Shown here: positions 50,422 through 61,009 of the stretch, in pieces
How positions within the stretch are numbered: the stretch's first letter is position 1
Layout: each line of letters opens with the position of its first letter
NCBI GenBank assembly: GCA_024500155.1
Contig: CM044880.1
Span: 17,034,379 to 17,098,378 of the forward strand
Length of the DNA: 64,000 bases
Direction of reading: 5' to 3'
DNA from: Chenopodium formosanum
Taxonomy: Eukaryota > Streptophyta > Magnoliopsida > Caryophyllales > Amaranthaceae
Made by a program: the position numbers and the translations under genes
Notes under the pieces: generated by a model
Told to the model about the DNA's origin: nothing
Database searches by the model: none
Seen by the model: the letters and a program-made list of their open reading frames with translations, nothing else

Positions 50422-50475
50422 AGATTCGAACATGCAACCTCAAACTCTTATATTAACTGTTTCACCAATAAGCTA
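50422..50475 (-). other. tRNA-like segment inside the CACTA element
   Basis: Read on minus: TAGCTTATTGG (50475-50465) resembles a pol III A box, and TGTTCGAATCT (50432-50422) resembles a B box. Their spacing of about 32 bp is tRNA-like. The acceptor stem is not evident, so this is a decayed tRNA or SINE head rather than a gene. Confidence 0.4.
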
Positions 50476-50779
50476 TGACATATTTTATGTATTCTTTGTT
50501 AAAGAATATTTATATATCTAGTGTAGAAAAGGCTTTTTGTATCTATTTTTGGGATTTAGTGGCGATTGTAAATGATACGGATTCTCATAATTTTATATAT
50601 GTGCAAAAATATTGTGGATATGTATTATTATGTTTTTTGTATCGATTTTATATGGGAAAACCATGGCGATTGTAAAATGATACGATTTCCTTAATTATTT
50701 CACAAATATACTTGCATATTGTAGCAAATGTACAATCGCTACAAAATAATTGCTACGAATAGTTAATTTTCTTGTAGTG

Positions 50780-52140
50780 GACGTCAGTAGTTGGCCAGTC
50801 CTGCTAGTGTAAAAGATTTGAGAAGTTTCCTTAGCTTAACTGGCTATTACATGAAATTTGTTAAGGGTTATGTTGTTCTTTGCAAACCTCTGACAGATCT
50901 TCTTAAAAAGAATAGCTTTGCTTGGAATGATCAAGCTCGGCAGGCTTTTGAATATCTTAAGTCAGCTTTGGTAGCACCTGTTTTGGCAGTGCTTATGCAA
51001 GAAGGGCATCCTTTAGCATATATATATCAGCAGGTCATTGGGTCCTACGTGGCAGAAGCTGTCTGTTTATGACAAAGAACTTCTGGCTATAGTGTTTGCT
51101 ATTCAGAAATGGGAGCAATATTTGGTTGGAGCTCATTTCATAATCAAGACTGATAAAAAATCCTAAAATGGTTACTACAGCAGAAAATTTCAAATCCATT
51201 TCAGCAATTTTGGTTGTCAAAACTAATGGGTTTTGACTATGAAATTCAGTATAAGTGTGGGAAAAAGAATGTGGCTGCTGATGCCATTATTTAGCAACTA
51301 CAAAATCACATTTCAGTTCATGATTTCAAATAGGAAAATAACTTGCTGAAAAAGGAAGGACAGGATTGTGGTTGGACCAGATACTCAGCTAAGGAATAGA
51401 ATTCTTTCTTGGCACCATGATTCTCCAGAGAGTGGCCATGGTGGCACGGAACTGACCTTAAAAAGAGTCAAGTAATTGTTTTATTGGAAGGGTCTTACTA
51501 AGGATGTCAGTGCTTTTGTGAGGAAATGTGATGTTTGTCAAGCATATAAATATGACATATCAGCTTATCCTGGTCATCTACAGCCCTTGCCAATTCCAAA
51601 TGGGGTATGGATGGATATTTCTATGGATGCTATCATTGTAGTGGTGGACGGATTTAGTAAATATGCCCATTTTATGGCCCTGTCCCATCCTTTTACAGCC
51701 ATTCAAGTTGCACAAAGTTACTTGGATAATGTCTTTAAGTTGCATGGGTGGCCAAGAACTATTGTTAGTGATAGAGACTTAGTTTTTCTCAGTCAGTTGT
51801 GGAAAGGTCTCTTTTCTTTGTATGGAACAGATCTCTTGCTTTCTACAGCATACCATCCTCAGACAAATGGTCAGACTGAGGTAGTTAACAGGTGCTTAGA
51901 AACATATTTGAGATGCATGACTGGTGATCAGCCCCAAGGGTGGCATAAGTGGTTGCCTTTAGCAGAATGGTGGTATAATACTCACTTTCATTCTGCTTTG
52001 CAACTTACTCCTTATGAGGTTGTATATAATCAGCCACCACCATTACACCTTCCATACTTAGTTGGTGAAGTTAAGAATGATGAGGTTGATAAGAGCTTAC
52101 AAAGAAGAGAATGGATGATCTCAGAACTTAAGTTTCATTT
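50780..52140 (+). pseudogene. Chromovirus-type RNase H and integrase
   Basis: RT/RNase H link [20 protein letters not shown] (near 50800). RNase H remnants are [20 protein letters not shown] and FDYEIQYK-like words, with frameshifts. Integrase: HHCC end VRKCDVCQAYKYD (51520), core VVVDGFSKYAHFMALSHPFT with its Asp, IVSDRDLVF, AYHPQTNGQTEVVNRCLETY with the Glu (51850-51910). The frame is open from 51476 to 52140, where the second CACTA element enters. Confidence 0.9.
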
Positions 52141-53869
52141 CACTAGGTGAAAAAAGGCATTTGACAGCGGTTCAAACCCGGTCTAAGGCACCGGTTTGAA
52201 CCGCTGCCTATGTGAGGGGTGCCAAAAGTGGTCTAATAAGGCATCGGTTCAAACCGGTGCCAAAAATTGTAAATGGCACCGGTTAACCGGTGCCAAAAAT
52301 GGCCAACAAAAATTATTTTGTTGTTTTTGGCACCGGTTAACCGGTGCCAAAAATGCCCAAAATTTTTTTTTTTTTTTTTTTTGTTTTTTCCAGCCAATTT
52401 GCGAAATATGAACAAGAATCGAAAATTTAGAATATATCAACAAGAATCGAAAATTGCAACATATCAACCAGAATCGAAAATTTGCAATATATGATAAAAA
52501 AAAATTACAACAAAAAAAAACTTTGATTACAGCATATTAAAAAAATTACAATATAAATTTTAAAAAAAATTACAATATAAATTCAAAAAAAAAAAAAAAA
52601 CTCATTCATTCTTGCTTGTATCTTGCTTCTTCGATTTCAGATCTAAATAACATACCTGCACCAATTAAAACAAACAAAAAAATCGATTAATATAATTAAA
52701 CTTCGAAAGAAAAAGCCCAGAAATTTAATCCCAAAAATTGAAAAAAAATTCAAACCCAGAAACCCAGAAAACGAAAAAAAATTGAAATCGGTGTTACCCA
52801 GAAAAAAAAAATTAAAATAAAAAAAAAACAATGCAAAAATTAAAATTAGAATAAACCCAGAAAAAACCAATGCAAAAACCCAGAAAAAAAAAAAAAAAAA
52901 AAAAAAAACCAATGAATAAACCCAGAAACAACCAATGAATAAACCCAAAAAAAACCAATGCAAAAAAATTAGAATTCGAAAAAAAATAAAATTAGAATAA
53001 ACCCAGAAAAAACCAATGAATAAACCCAGAAAAAACCAATGCAAAAAAATTAGAATTTGAAAAAAAATTAAAATCGGTGTTCGAAAAACCCAGAAACAAA
53101 AAATAATTGAAATCGAAAAAAATCCGATTTAAAATTTTAAAAAAAAAACCCAAAAATTCGATTAAAATCAAAACAATAACCCAGAAATTTGATTGAAATC
53201 GATCTAACAACAACCCAGAAAAAAAAAAGAATTTAAATCGATTAAAATTTTAAAAAAATCGATTAAAAAATAAATTAAAACAAAAACCCAGAAAATTAAA
53301 ACAAAACCCATAAATTCCCTCACAAATCGGTGTTGCATGTGGTCTTCAAAAACCCAGAAAATCGAGATGTTGCATGTGGTCTTCAAAAACCCAGAAAATC
53401 GAGATATTGCATGTGTTCTTCGTGATTGTGAGGGAGAAGAAGATCGAAAAATTAAAGAGAATTAGAAGGAGAAGAAGAAGATCGAAAAATTAAAGAGAAT
53501 TAGAAGGAGAAGAAGAAGATCGAAAAAATAAAGAGAAAAATCAGTTTGAGGAGAAGGAGATCAGTTTGAGGAGGAGGAGATGAGAGGAGAGAGAAAGAGA
53601 AAGAGGATGATAGGAGAGAGAAAGATTTTAGGGTTGGGGTGGGTTTAAAAGAACCGTATTTTATTTTTGTTTTTTTTTTTTTTTAATGGCTCCGGTTCAA
53701 AAGGCACCGGTTCAAACCGGTGGCCTATTTTTTTTGGCACCGGTTTGAAGTGAACCGGTGCCTTTTACTCTGGTTCAGTTTCCCACCAATTTTGTAGGCC
53801 ATTTTTAGCACCGGTTTGGACTGAACCGGTGCCAATTAGGGGGTGCTTTTTTGATATTTTCTACTAGTG
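52141..53869. mobile_element. CACTA element with palindromic subterminal repeats
   Basis: Ends CACTAGGTGAAAAAAGGC (52141) and, inverted, CACTAGTAGAAAATATC (53869); TTT on both sides (52138-52140, 53870-53872). At least eight copies of a GGCACCGGTTNAACCGGTGCC-like palindrome lie within about 200 bp of each end (52170-52350, 53690-53835). The middle is A-rich with short tandem duplications (AATAAACCCAGAAAA; GAAGAAGATCGAAAAA) and codes for nothing recognisable. Removing it restores the gypsy integrase frame. Confidence 0.85.
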
Positions 53870-54413
53870 TTTGGGAAGGGCACAACACAGAATGAAGACT
53901 CAAGCTGATAAACATAGATCAGAGAGAGTTTTTCAGATTGGAGATTGGGTATGGCTTAAGCTTCAGGCTTATAGACAACATACTGTGCAAAAGAGGAGCA
54001 ATCAGAATTTATCACATCAGTATTATGGGCCGTTTTAGGTTGTGGCTGCAGTTCGAAAAGTTGCTTACAAGCTTAAACTTCCTGCTGAAGCTAAGATCCA
54101 TGATACTTTTCATGTTTCACAGCTCAAGGTGTTTAGAGGAAAGTTGCCATTGGTTGCTCACATTCCACCTGTTTTTCAAGGGCATAGTGTTGATTCTGAT
54201 GACATTAAGCCTGCTGCCATTCTTGACAGGAAGATGGTTAAGTTTCAGAACAAGGCTCGAGTACAATATCTGGTGCATTGGAAGGGCTTTCCTTCATATG
54301 AGGTAACTTGGGAACCAGTAGAGTATTTGGAGCAGAGGTTTCCAGAATTTTTTCTTACTAGTCTGTCTGAAGGAGGGAAGCTATGTTATGGCAGAATTAT
54401 AGAGTATGGTTAA
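53870..54413 (+). pseudogene. Chromovirus-type integrase C-terminus and chromodomain
   Basis: Starts [19 protein letters not shown], then [18 protein letters not shown] (near 53930). In the 54042 frame: VAYKLKLPAEAKIHDTFHVS and the chromodomain VQYLVHWKGFPSYEVTWEPV (about 54255-54330). The chromodomain is expected to steer integration by binding histone marks. The frame runs into the LTR. Confidence 0.9.
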
Positions 54414-54692
54414 TAATAGGCAAAAAGTTGTTATAAAAGTTGTTATAATTGTTTTGTTCTGTTATTAGTGGAGGAGTTAGTTAACACAAGTTGTTAGTGG
54501 AGAATTAGTTGGCTAGTGGAGTACACTTCATTTCACACTAGGCTATAAACGCTGTAATAAAAGTTAGTTGAAAATATAATACAAAAATATCAATTTCCTC
54601 CCTATTTCTTTTCTCTCTCTTTATCTCTCTTCTTTCTCTCTCTAGATCCAGAAATCCGCCATTGGAGAAGCTTCGAGCTTACTCCTTTAACA
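54384..54692 (+). repeat. 3' LTR of the chromovirus-type element
   Basis: 309 bp; differs from the 5' LTR by a short insertion (TATGGT/TAATAA region) and about a dozen substitutions. The purine tract AAGGAGGGAAGCTA precedes it. Confidence 0.9.
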
Positions 54693-54697
54693 GCCAA

Positions 54698-55206
54698 CCC
54701 CCATCATGTCAAAAAATGGTCGATCGACCCCTCCCAACCCTAAAAACCACCCTAGTTGGCCCACCCCCACTCCCACCCCCAAACCACAACCCACAAAACA
54801 GAGCACGTAATCCCCCCAACTTCACCTCTCAGTGCGCACACTCCATGCTGCCACACCAACCACCATTGTCGCACAACAATTGGTAGCAGGCCAAAATCTT
54901 CAGTGGCCTTACATTACATGAACCTATACCACAATCGCCACCAATTTGTGCAACAGCTCCAACCATCACCATTCCGCCCCTCAAAAGCCCCAATTTCACC
55001 TCGATATCGTTGTGGGCTTAATGAGGCTATATGTGTTTTGGGGGTTAGAGGGGTCAGTCGGCCATTATCGGAGTATTAGGGAGGTGGGTGGCCGGATCCT
55101 GTTGGCTGTGGGTTGGCTGGGATTTCACGGAGGGGGAGGGTTGGTTATGGGTTAGCTGGTATGAAGAATCGGGTTTTTTTTTATATCTTTTCAACAGGTA
55201 ACTAGT
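54698..55206. other. Central part of the host TIR element, right side
   Basis: C/CA-rich then G-rich sequence. Short proline-rich ORFs are composition artefacts. No gene. Confidence 0.5.
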
Positions 55207-55590
55207 TTTGGGACTATTGCAGATAAAGTCAAAGCATAGTTAGGATTATTAGAAAATAAACCTTAATTGTGATTATAAAAGTAAATCGGCAATAGTTGAG
55301 ATAATTAAAATGTATTTTTCCTTATACTTGTTGAAATTATAGTCATAAATAAATTTGTTAGATTCGTCTCAATTTGTACTTTATTTAAATTCAATATTAT
55401 AATTAAAGACCTGAAGAGTGAAAAGGATAATGTTGCTAGTAAAAAAAATTGAGTATGAAATAAATTAATTTGATATAAAAGAAAAAAAAAAGTAATTTGA
55501 TATACATAGGTATCATTGCTATTTATATAGTAATTAAATTTTACAAATAATTTCTTTTAAAAAAATTTCAATTAATTTTTTTAAAAAAAA

Positions 55591-55646
55591 TATTAAGGAC
55601 ACACCAGGAGATGGCACGTGCCATTGCTGGTGTGTCTTTTAATATA
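55591..55646. repeat. Short palindrome with a CACGTG centre
   Basis: TTAAGGACACACCAG... pairs with ...CTGGTGTGTCTTTTAA around GGCACGTGCC; arms about 25 bp with a few mismatches. It could be a snap-back MITE or form a hairpin transcript. Confidence 0.6.
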
Positions 55647-55649
55647 TAA

Positions 55650-55676
55650 CTAGCCTTCTGGCTCGTGCAATGCACG
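55650..55676 (-). mobile_element. Helitron-like 3' terminus
   Basis: On minus: hairpin CGTGCATTGCACG, about 10 bp, then CTAG and T. Same layout as the ends at 22838, 60724 and 61638. Confidence 0.45.
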
Positions 55677-55699
55677 GTTTATTTATAGGTATACTATAT

Positions 55700-56255
55700 A
55701 AATAATTAATTTTTTAATATATTTATATTGGCAAATGAATAGTTTATAGAGGAGAAGAAGAGGTAAAAATTGAATGCAATTGTAGTAGAAATTAAACTGG
55801 AGGAAAGTGAACCAAACAACATTCAATAATTTATACATGTATTGAATTAAATTTTTTTTTTTATATATGAGAAAAAGGATTAAAAAAAAGAAAGATTAAA
55901 TGAAGTGACATGTGGCATTGGAGAAAAAAAATGAAATGTATATGTGGCATTATAGGGATGATGATTTTTGTTCTTAAATACTAAGTATAGAAGTATAGAT
56001 TATTGATTATTGATTGATGATTACACATCAAAAGTACTTCGTATGAGATCTTAGTGTGATTTTTAGATTTTGTTTGAATAGATTTCAATGTATGAGCACA
56101 TATCTCTACAAAAATGAGATTTTCTAATAAAGATTATCTTGGTCACCTAAATTAACTAAAAGTATTCGTAACTTGGTATTCTAATTCCTCCAGTTTTTTT
56201 CAAGTGCAACAAGTTGATTTTATAAAGTCTTAGGTCAGGGCTTGATTTAAATGAG
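55700..56255. other. AT-rich non-coding DNA
   Basis: No ORF or clear repeat boundary; possibly the body of the Helitron ending at 55650. Confidence 0.35.
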
Positions 56256-56258
56256 TTA

Positions 56259-56440
56259 GAGTCTGTTCACTTTTACTTAATGTCAATTCACTTCAATTCA
56301 GTTCAGCTCCAATCAGTTTAATTCAGTTCAGTTTAGTTTTGTTTAGCTCCTAATTTCCCTCTCTCATAAAATATTCAGTTCAGTTCAGTTCACTTTAACT
56401 CCAATCAGTTTAGCTCAGTTCAATAAATGTGAAAAGACCC
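56259..56440. mobile_element. Tourist-like MITE
   Basis: 182 bp; ends GAGTCTGTTCACTTTTA and, inverted, GGGTCTTTTCACATTTA; TTA on both sides (56256-56258, 56441-56443). The interior repeats TTCAGTTCAG words. Confidence 0.6.
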
Positions 56441-56663
56441 TTAAACTATTACAATATGTATGTGATGTTTAGTTTGTTTAATTGGAAAATAAAAAATTGT
56501 AGTGAAGAGAAAGTGAGTGAATGATTTATTATATACTTTGAAAAAGGAGCGGTTTTTTTAGAGTTACATGATTATATTTTTCTTACCGGTTCAATTATTA
56601 TTTCCGTTAATTATGTGTTACAAAGAAATATTTTATGTCTTATGTCTTATAAATAATACTCAA

Positions 56664-56760
56664 TAAGTATACATAGTAAGGGCGACGGGAGAGGGGGGCC
56701 GGTGGAGGCCCGGTCTCCCTGGCCCAAATTTGCAGCCCATGAATCATATCTCTTGCCCCC
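56664..56760. mobile_element. Fragment related to the left end of the 18643 hAT-like element
   Basis: AAGGGCGACGGGAGAGGGGG then GGTGGAGGCCCGG match the order of words at 18644-18680. Only the end is recognisable. Confidence 0.45.
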
Positions 56761-57472
56761 TGGCCTTAAAATTATTATACTATACGTATATAGTATTAAA
56801 GACACATATGTAATACGAAGTAGTAAATAAAGCTTGTCATTTTGGTTCGGTAATGAAGCTTTTTCCAAAGAAGGTTGGGTACAACATCAACTCATCAATT
56901 ATCATTGTTCAGAAGCAAAACAACTAAAACATGTATTTTTTAAAATTCTTCTTTTTGATTAATTTTTAAAAATTATGTAAAATTTCATTCAATTAATAAA
57001 TTTTTTTATTGTTATTTACATGATTGTGATTAGTTGTTTACTTAATTAATATGTTTATTTATTTAATAATTTGGCTAATTTTTAAGTTATTGAATGGACC
57101 ATTATAAAGATCAGATTTTAGGGTTATTTACCACTTAATTTGATAATTGTTGATTTTTTATTAATATAAGTTAAATCATGAAATCAAAAATACTGCTTGT
57201 AGATTTTTTTTTACAAAAAAGTTAATAATCAAGAAGAAGAGGGTTTCACTTCAAAGGCAAATTTGAATCTCGAAAATAATTTGAGTGATGATAATGAGCA
57301 AAACACAAGTTTTGAGAGGCAAAAAGGAGGATGATTTTTGTAGAGATGTTTTGGTAGTATACATAAATAAAAGATTGTTGTAGATTTTAGTGTTGAATTT
57401 TTTATTGATAATTTTGCTACTATGAAAATCGTATAATACGATTCAATTTTTTTTTAATAATAATAAATATTA

Positions 57473-58199
57473 CTCCCTCCGTTTTATAATGTTAAGCCCT
57501 GTTTGATTCACCTTAATTTTGCTGAACTGAAATTATTTTTACTGAACTGAACTTATTTTTACTGAACTGAACTTAATTTTACTGAACTGAAATTATTTTT
57601 ACTGAACTGAAATTATTTTTACTGAACTGAAACTAGTTTTACTGATTTTCTATTATAATTCTTCATTAAGAAAACTGAATTTTACTGAACTAAACTTATT
57701 TTTACTGAACTGAAATTATTTTTACTGAACTGAAATTAATTTTACTGAACTGAACTTATTTTTACTGAACTGAAATTATTTTTACTTAATATTATTTTTT
57801 TTAAGGTGAAGAGAACAGGGCCTTAGTCACATATACTATTTTGGGCGTTTCAAAATGATCTACCTATATTGAATCTATTCTTTTTTATTTATTTTATTTT
57901 ATTTTCCTAATTTGGTATTATAATTTCTAATCTCATTAGTGGATTGATGACATGACAATAATTAAATATTCTGATTGGTCATCAATGGGATTGATGGCAT
58001 GGCATTTGATTGATATTCCTCACATTAAACAAGCATTGTAATTGATGCTTTCCAAAGAAAAAAAATCAGAACATTTAATAAGATAGAACTAATTAAGCAA
58101 TTTTTATACAAAAATGTAAGATTTCAAATATTATTCATTCTCTTATTTTTTTTGTAATTTATTCTATATGGGACTAATAAAGTAAAACGGAGGGAATAG
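57473..58199. mobile_element. Stowaway-type element with a nested MITE
   Basis: Ends CTCCCTCCGTTTTAT and, inverted, TTCCCTCCGTTTTAC; TA flanks. About 400 bp once the nested element (57495-57822) is removed. Confidence 0.65.
57495..57822. mobile_element. Tourist-like MITE filled with a minisatellite
   Basis: Ends AGCCCTGTTTGATTCACC and, inverted, GGCCCTGTTCTCTTCACC; TTA on both sides (57492-57494, 57823-57825). The interior is a tandem array of ACTGAACTGAAATTATTTTT-like units (about 20 bp, roughly 11 copies). Confidence 0.7.
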
Positions 58200-58597
58200 T
58201 ATATTTTAATTTTTTTTTCCATTATTCTTGTTTAACAAGTCCGATAGTTGGACTTGAAAATCCTAACTTTACTCGTGACAGTAAGAAATGACAATAGTAT
58301 TTGTAAATATTACAGAGTATAATTTTAGAGACAAGTAAAAGTCGATGGAGTGAAACGTGTTGCCATTATAACAAACCACATGTAAGTTGTAACCAAGTGC
58401 CACAAATGTTGATAATTATACGTGATACGATGATATGTCTACGTAGAACTCCAATCCATCATTACCCAATTATCCAATTATAATTTCACATTCATTCAAC
58501 ATTCTAAGTTTCTAACCCACAATATAGAAAAGAAACTCAGCAACAGAAAATAACTAATAACGTAGCAAATCTAGAAAACTAAGCTTAAAACCGTACC
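58200..58597 (+). promoter_or_regulatory. Upstream region of the dehydrin-like gene
   Basis: ACGTG cores at 58355-58359 and 58420-58424 could act as abscisic acid response elements, about 180-240 bp upstream of the ATG. I see no clear TATA box. The last 60 bp are an A-rich leader. Confidence 0.4.
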
Positions 58598-58984
58598 ATG
58601 TCACACGCAAAAGTCGAAGAAGGGCCAACCAGGCAAACCGACGAGTTCGGAAACCAGCTACCCCAACCTAGCACAACAGCCATGTACGGTGGACCTAGTG
58701 CCGAAGGCGGTGCATCCTTCGGCTTGTCTACTGGTGACCATGAGGCTTTCAAGACAGGGTACTATGGTGGCACGCCGCAACAAGACCAACAGCTAACAGC
58801 TCATGAACAGCCTGGGGTAGACGTAGACCCAACACAGCGGCGAGGAACGACAACAGGTGAGTACGGGACTGCGGGTATAGGATTGATGGATCGGGCGAAG
58901 GAGAAGTTGGGTGAGCTCGGTGGGTTTGCGGAGGATCGTGGACATGTTAATACTACTGGCGACCATATGGAGGGTGGCAACTAG
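58598..58984 (+). CDS. Dehydrin-like LEA protein, 128 residues
   Basis: A complete single-exon ORF, hydrophilic and rich in Gly, Gln, Thr and Glu, without Cys or Trp. Residues 14-21 (TDEFGNQL) form a dehydrin Y-segment-like motif. Residues 93-107 (GIGLMDRAKEKLGEL) look like a divergent K-segment, the amphipathic helix that binds membranes; the canonical form is close to KKGIMDKIKEKLPG. There is no Ser tract. Such proteins protect membranes and proteins in drying seeds or stressed tissue. The start is the first ATG after an A-rich leader and gives the whole Y-segment context. It may be a diverged Y-K dehydrin or another small LEA type. Confidence 0.8.
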   Translation: MSHAKVEEGPTRQTDEFGNQLPQPSTTAMYGGPSAEGGASFGLSTGDHEAFKTGYYGGTPQQDQQLTAHEQPGVDVDPTQRRGTTTGEYGTAGIGLMDRAKEKLGELGGFAEDRGHVNTTGDHMEGGN

Positions 58985-59737
58985 GAGTAATAGAGAGAGA
59001 CTTAGGATTTGTTCTCTTCAACTTATTTCAGATACTTATTACTTATTTGTTATTAAAATCATATCAGATCAAATCAGACCGGAATATGATAGATGGGTTT
59101 GGGTGGAAGGGATGAAGGGTGGTGAAATAAGGTGGGTTGTGGTGGGTGCAAATCTGGGTTAGGGGTAGTGAAATAAGGTTAAAACTTGTTTAATTATGTT
59201 TGTATAGATTGATTTGATTTGATTTGGTTTTGTTTGGTTCGGTTTTGATTAGTGTGGTTTGGTTCGGTTTTTTTTTTTTGTCAATTTTGATGTTTATGTT
59301 ACTTGATAGGAAAATTCGGTGCGGTTTGATTTTTTTTTTTTTTTTTTTTTAAGAAAACTGACATTTAGGTGCTTTGATTTGGTTCGGTTTCAAACCTAAA
59401 GTGGTGCGGTGTGGTTTGCAAAATTAAGAAACCAAAATATGGTGGTTCGGTTTCAGTTTGGCAAAAAATCAAACCGAAAATCGAACTTTCACCCCTAATT
59501 GTACAATAGGAGTATTTTATTTATTTATTTATTTTATGGATTTTGCATTTTGCAATTGTCATTGTGTAGGCAGGTCAATTGATTTTTTGGAAAATTGAAA
59601 ACCACACCATGTCTCAATTAATTTTTTGGAAAATTGAACACCACACCGTATGTTATACGTGTAGCAGGTCTTTCATTTCATCTAATATATAATTGCAGAG
59701 TCAGTTAATGAGGAGTCTCTAAAACCCCAATCCTCAA
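58985..59737. other. Dehydrin 3' region and low-complexity GGTTTGGTTCGG repeat
   Basis: 59205-59480 is dominated by GGTTTGGTTCGGTTT-like words, in both orientations at the end. A short duplication (AATTGATTTTTTGGAAAATTGA / AATTAATTTTTTGGAAAATTGA, split here for brevity) is at 59577 and 59616. No gene. Confidence 0.55.
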
Positions 59738-59745
59738 TTCTCATG

Positions 59746-59806
59746 CACTTTTTTTTTTTTCTTTTTTTTTTTTTTTATATTTGGCAATATTCTCCAAATA
59801 ACTTCC

Positions 59807-59840
<34 letters not shown>

Positions 59841-59877
59841 AACAAAAAAAATCCTCCAAATAACTTCTATTTCTTTC
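59746..59877. repeat. Poly-T and poly-A tracts with flanking direct repeats
   Basis: Poly-T at 59749-59776. An A tract at about 59813-59850 lies between CTCCAAATAACTTC (about 59793) and CTCCAAATAACTTC (about 59863), which looks like the target duplication of a minimal retroposed poly(A). Confidence 0.6.
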
Positions 59878-60059
59878 CTAAAAAAAACCACTTCCACTTC
59901 TACTATTTTTATTATTGTTCCTGCTAACACATACTATTCATTTTAATTAATATTACAAAAAAAAATTACCAATTTTATTAACCTAATAAGTATCAAAACA
60001 AAAATAGCACGTTATTTACGTGTGGCCGATTGGAACACAAAAAACACTAATCAGTAATT

Positions 60060-60240
60060 TCTGACTGAGCTGAGTAACCCCTACCCAATCAAGTATCCCC
60101 TGATTGATTATCCTTGGTTGACCGAGTAACACCTAACATACCGAGTAACCCCAAATCGAGTAACGTCCGATTGAGTAACCTTTGACATATCGTGTAACCC
60201 CTAACCGACTGAGTAACCCCTAAACAAATAACCCGGTCAC
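60060..60240. repeat. Degenerate GAGTAACCCCTAA minisatellite
   Basis: About nine spaced copies of GAGTAACCCCTAAC-like words; weaker GGATAACCCTTATAA copies continue at 60500-60560. Confidence 0.6.
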
Positions 60241-60701
60241 ACGATGTGGCCAGCCACATATGAAACTTTGTGAAACATAAAATGTATACATCATGCAACT
60301 AGCCACAACGTATGACCACTTGCAAAAGAATAAAGTAACCTTTATAACGTTGACTAATATTTAATTTCAAATAATCGTTCAGTAACTACCTTATTATTAG
60401 TTCAATAATCATCAACACACACACACATATAAATAAAAAATATAAAAAAAAAATCATGTTTTCCATCCAAAAGAACAAAGTCACTTCTTTAACACTGACG
60501 GGATAACCCTTATAACACAAACGGGGTTACCTATATAACAATGAATGGATAACCCATATAAAACTAATTGAGAAACTCCATAAGAGATGTACACATGGTG
60601 TTATAACAGTTAGTTACCATATCAAAATTAACTTTCTGTATTTGAAAAACAACTTTTGTTATTAAATTTATTTTTAATATCATTTTGTAAAATATATATC
60701 C

Positions 60702-60727
60702 GTGCAAAATGCACAGGTAAACTCTAG
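60702..60727 (+). mobile_element. Helitron-like 3' terminus
   Basis: Plus orientation: hairpin GTGCAAAATGCAC, spacer AGGTAAACT, CTAG then T. Confidence 0.45.
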
Positions 60728-60880
60728 TACTTGAAAATTCAGCAGCAAACCCACCTAAAATTACCATTCCTCTTACAATGTCATATTGTCATTCTCCTAC
60801 AAATCGCTCTTAATTCATCAGATTTTCATGTGTTCACATTTTAGAATATAATTCCTAACTTCATCACTTTCGTCAAGTCA

Positions 60881-60883
<3 letters not shown>

Positions 60884-60947
<64 letters not shown>
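60884..60947. repeat. TA microsatellite
   Basis: About 32 TA units, directly followed by GTATGTGGAGGGATCCGGTG. Confidence 0.9.
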
Positions 60948-60953
<6 letters not shown>

Positions 60954-61009
60954 GGAGGGATCCGGTGAGAATAGGTGCATATGTGAGAATTTATACTTAT
61001 ATGAGAACT

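Larger units (their letters stand above)
38171..50779. mobile_element. CACTA element (non-autonomous), itself split by a Tat retrotransposon
   Basis: Ends are CACTATAAGAAAAT (38171) and, inverted, CACTACAAGAAAATTAAC (50779), the CACTA signature. Without the Tat insertion it is about 640 bp. Subterminal motifs GCGATTGTAAWTGATAC and TGTAGCGATT recur near both ends. Flanking triplets are GCT and GAC, so the expected 3 bp duplication is not preserved. Joining 38170 to about 50783 restores the gypsy frame (KVSA ... SSWP). No transposase. Confidence 0.8.
27164..54692 (+). mobile_element. Chromodomain Ty3/gypsy retrotransposon, broken by four insertions
   Basis: LTRs are 27164-27466 and 54384-54692, with a perfect 5 bp duplication GCCAA (27159-27163, 54693-54697). 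Order on plus is primer site, gag, zinc knuckle, protease, RT, RNase H, integrase, chromodomain, purine tract. Removing a LINE, a solo LTR and two CACTA elements leaves about 4.9 kb. The short LTRs and chromodomain place it among chromoviruses; Reina-like is my best guess. All reading frames are damaged. Confidence 0.9.
26889..55321. mobile_element. Long-TIR DNA element, host of the whole nest
   Basis: The left terminal region (26889-27000: TTAAATACATTTTAATAATC, then words such as AAGGTTTATTTT and CAATAGTCCCAA) reappears inverted at about 55207-55321. TTATACTT flanks both ends (26881-26888 and 55322-55329). The element proper is only about 0.3 kb on the left and 0.6 kb on the right of the gypsy insertion, with a C/CA-rich centre and no ORF of interest. 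The terminal repeats resemble those of 22995-26132. No transposase is present. Confidence 0.7.

Noticed and set aside
52643..53386. Phe-rich ORFs on minus
   Set aside because: Translation of A-rich tandem repeats inside the CACTA element; hydrophobic only by composition.
60060..60240. Interstitial telomere repeat
   Set aside because: Words contain CCCCTAA but not tandem CCCTAAA; spacing is irregular.
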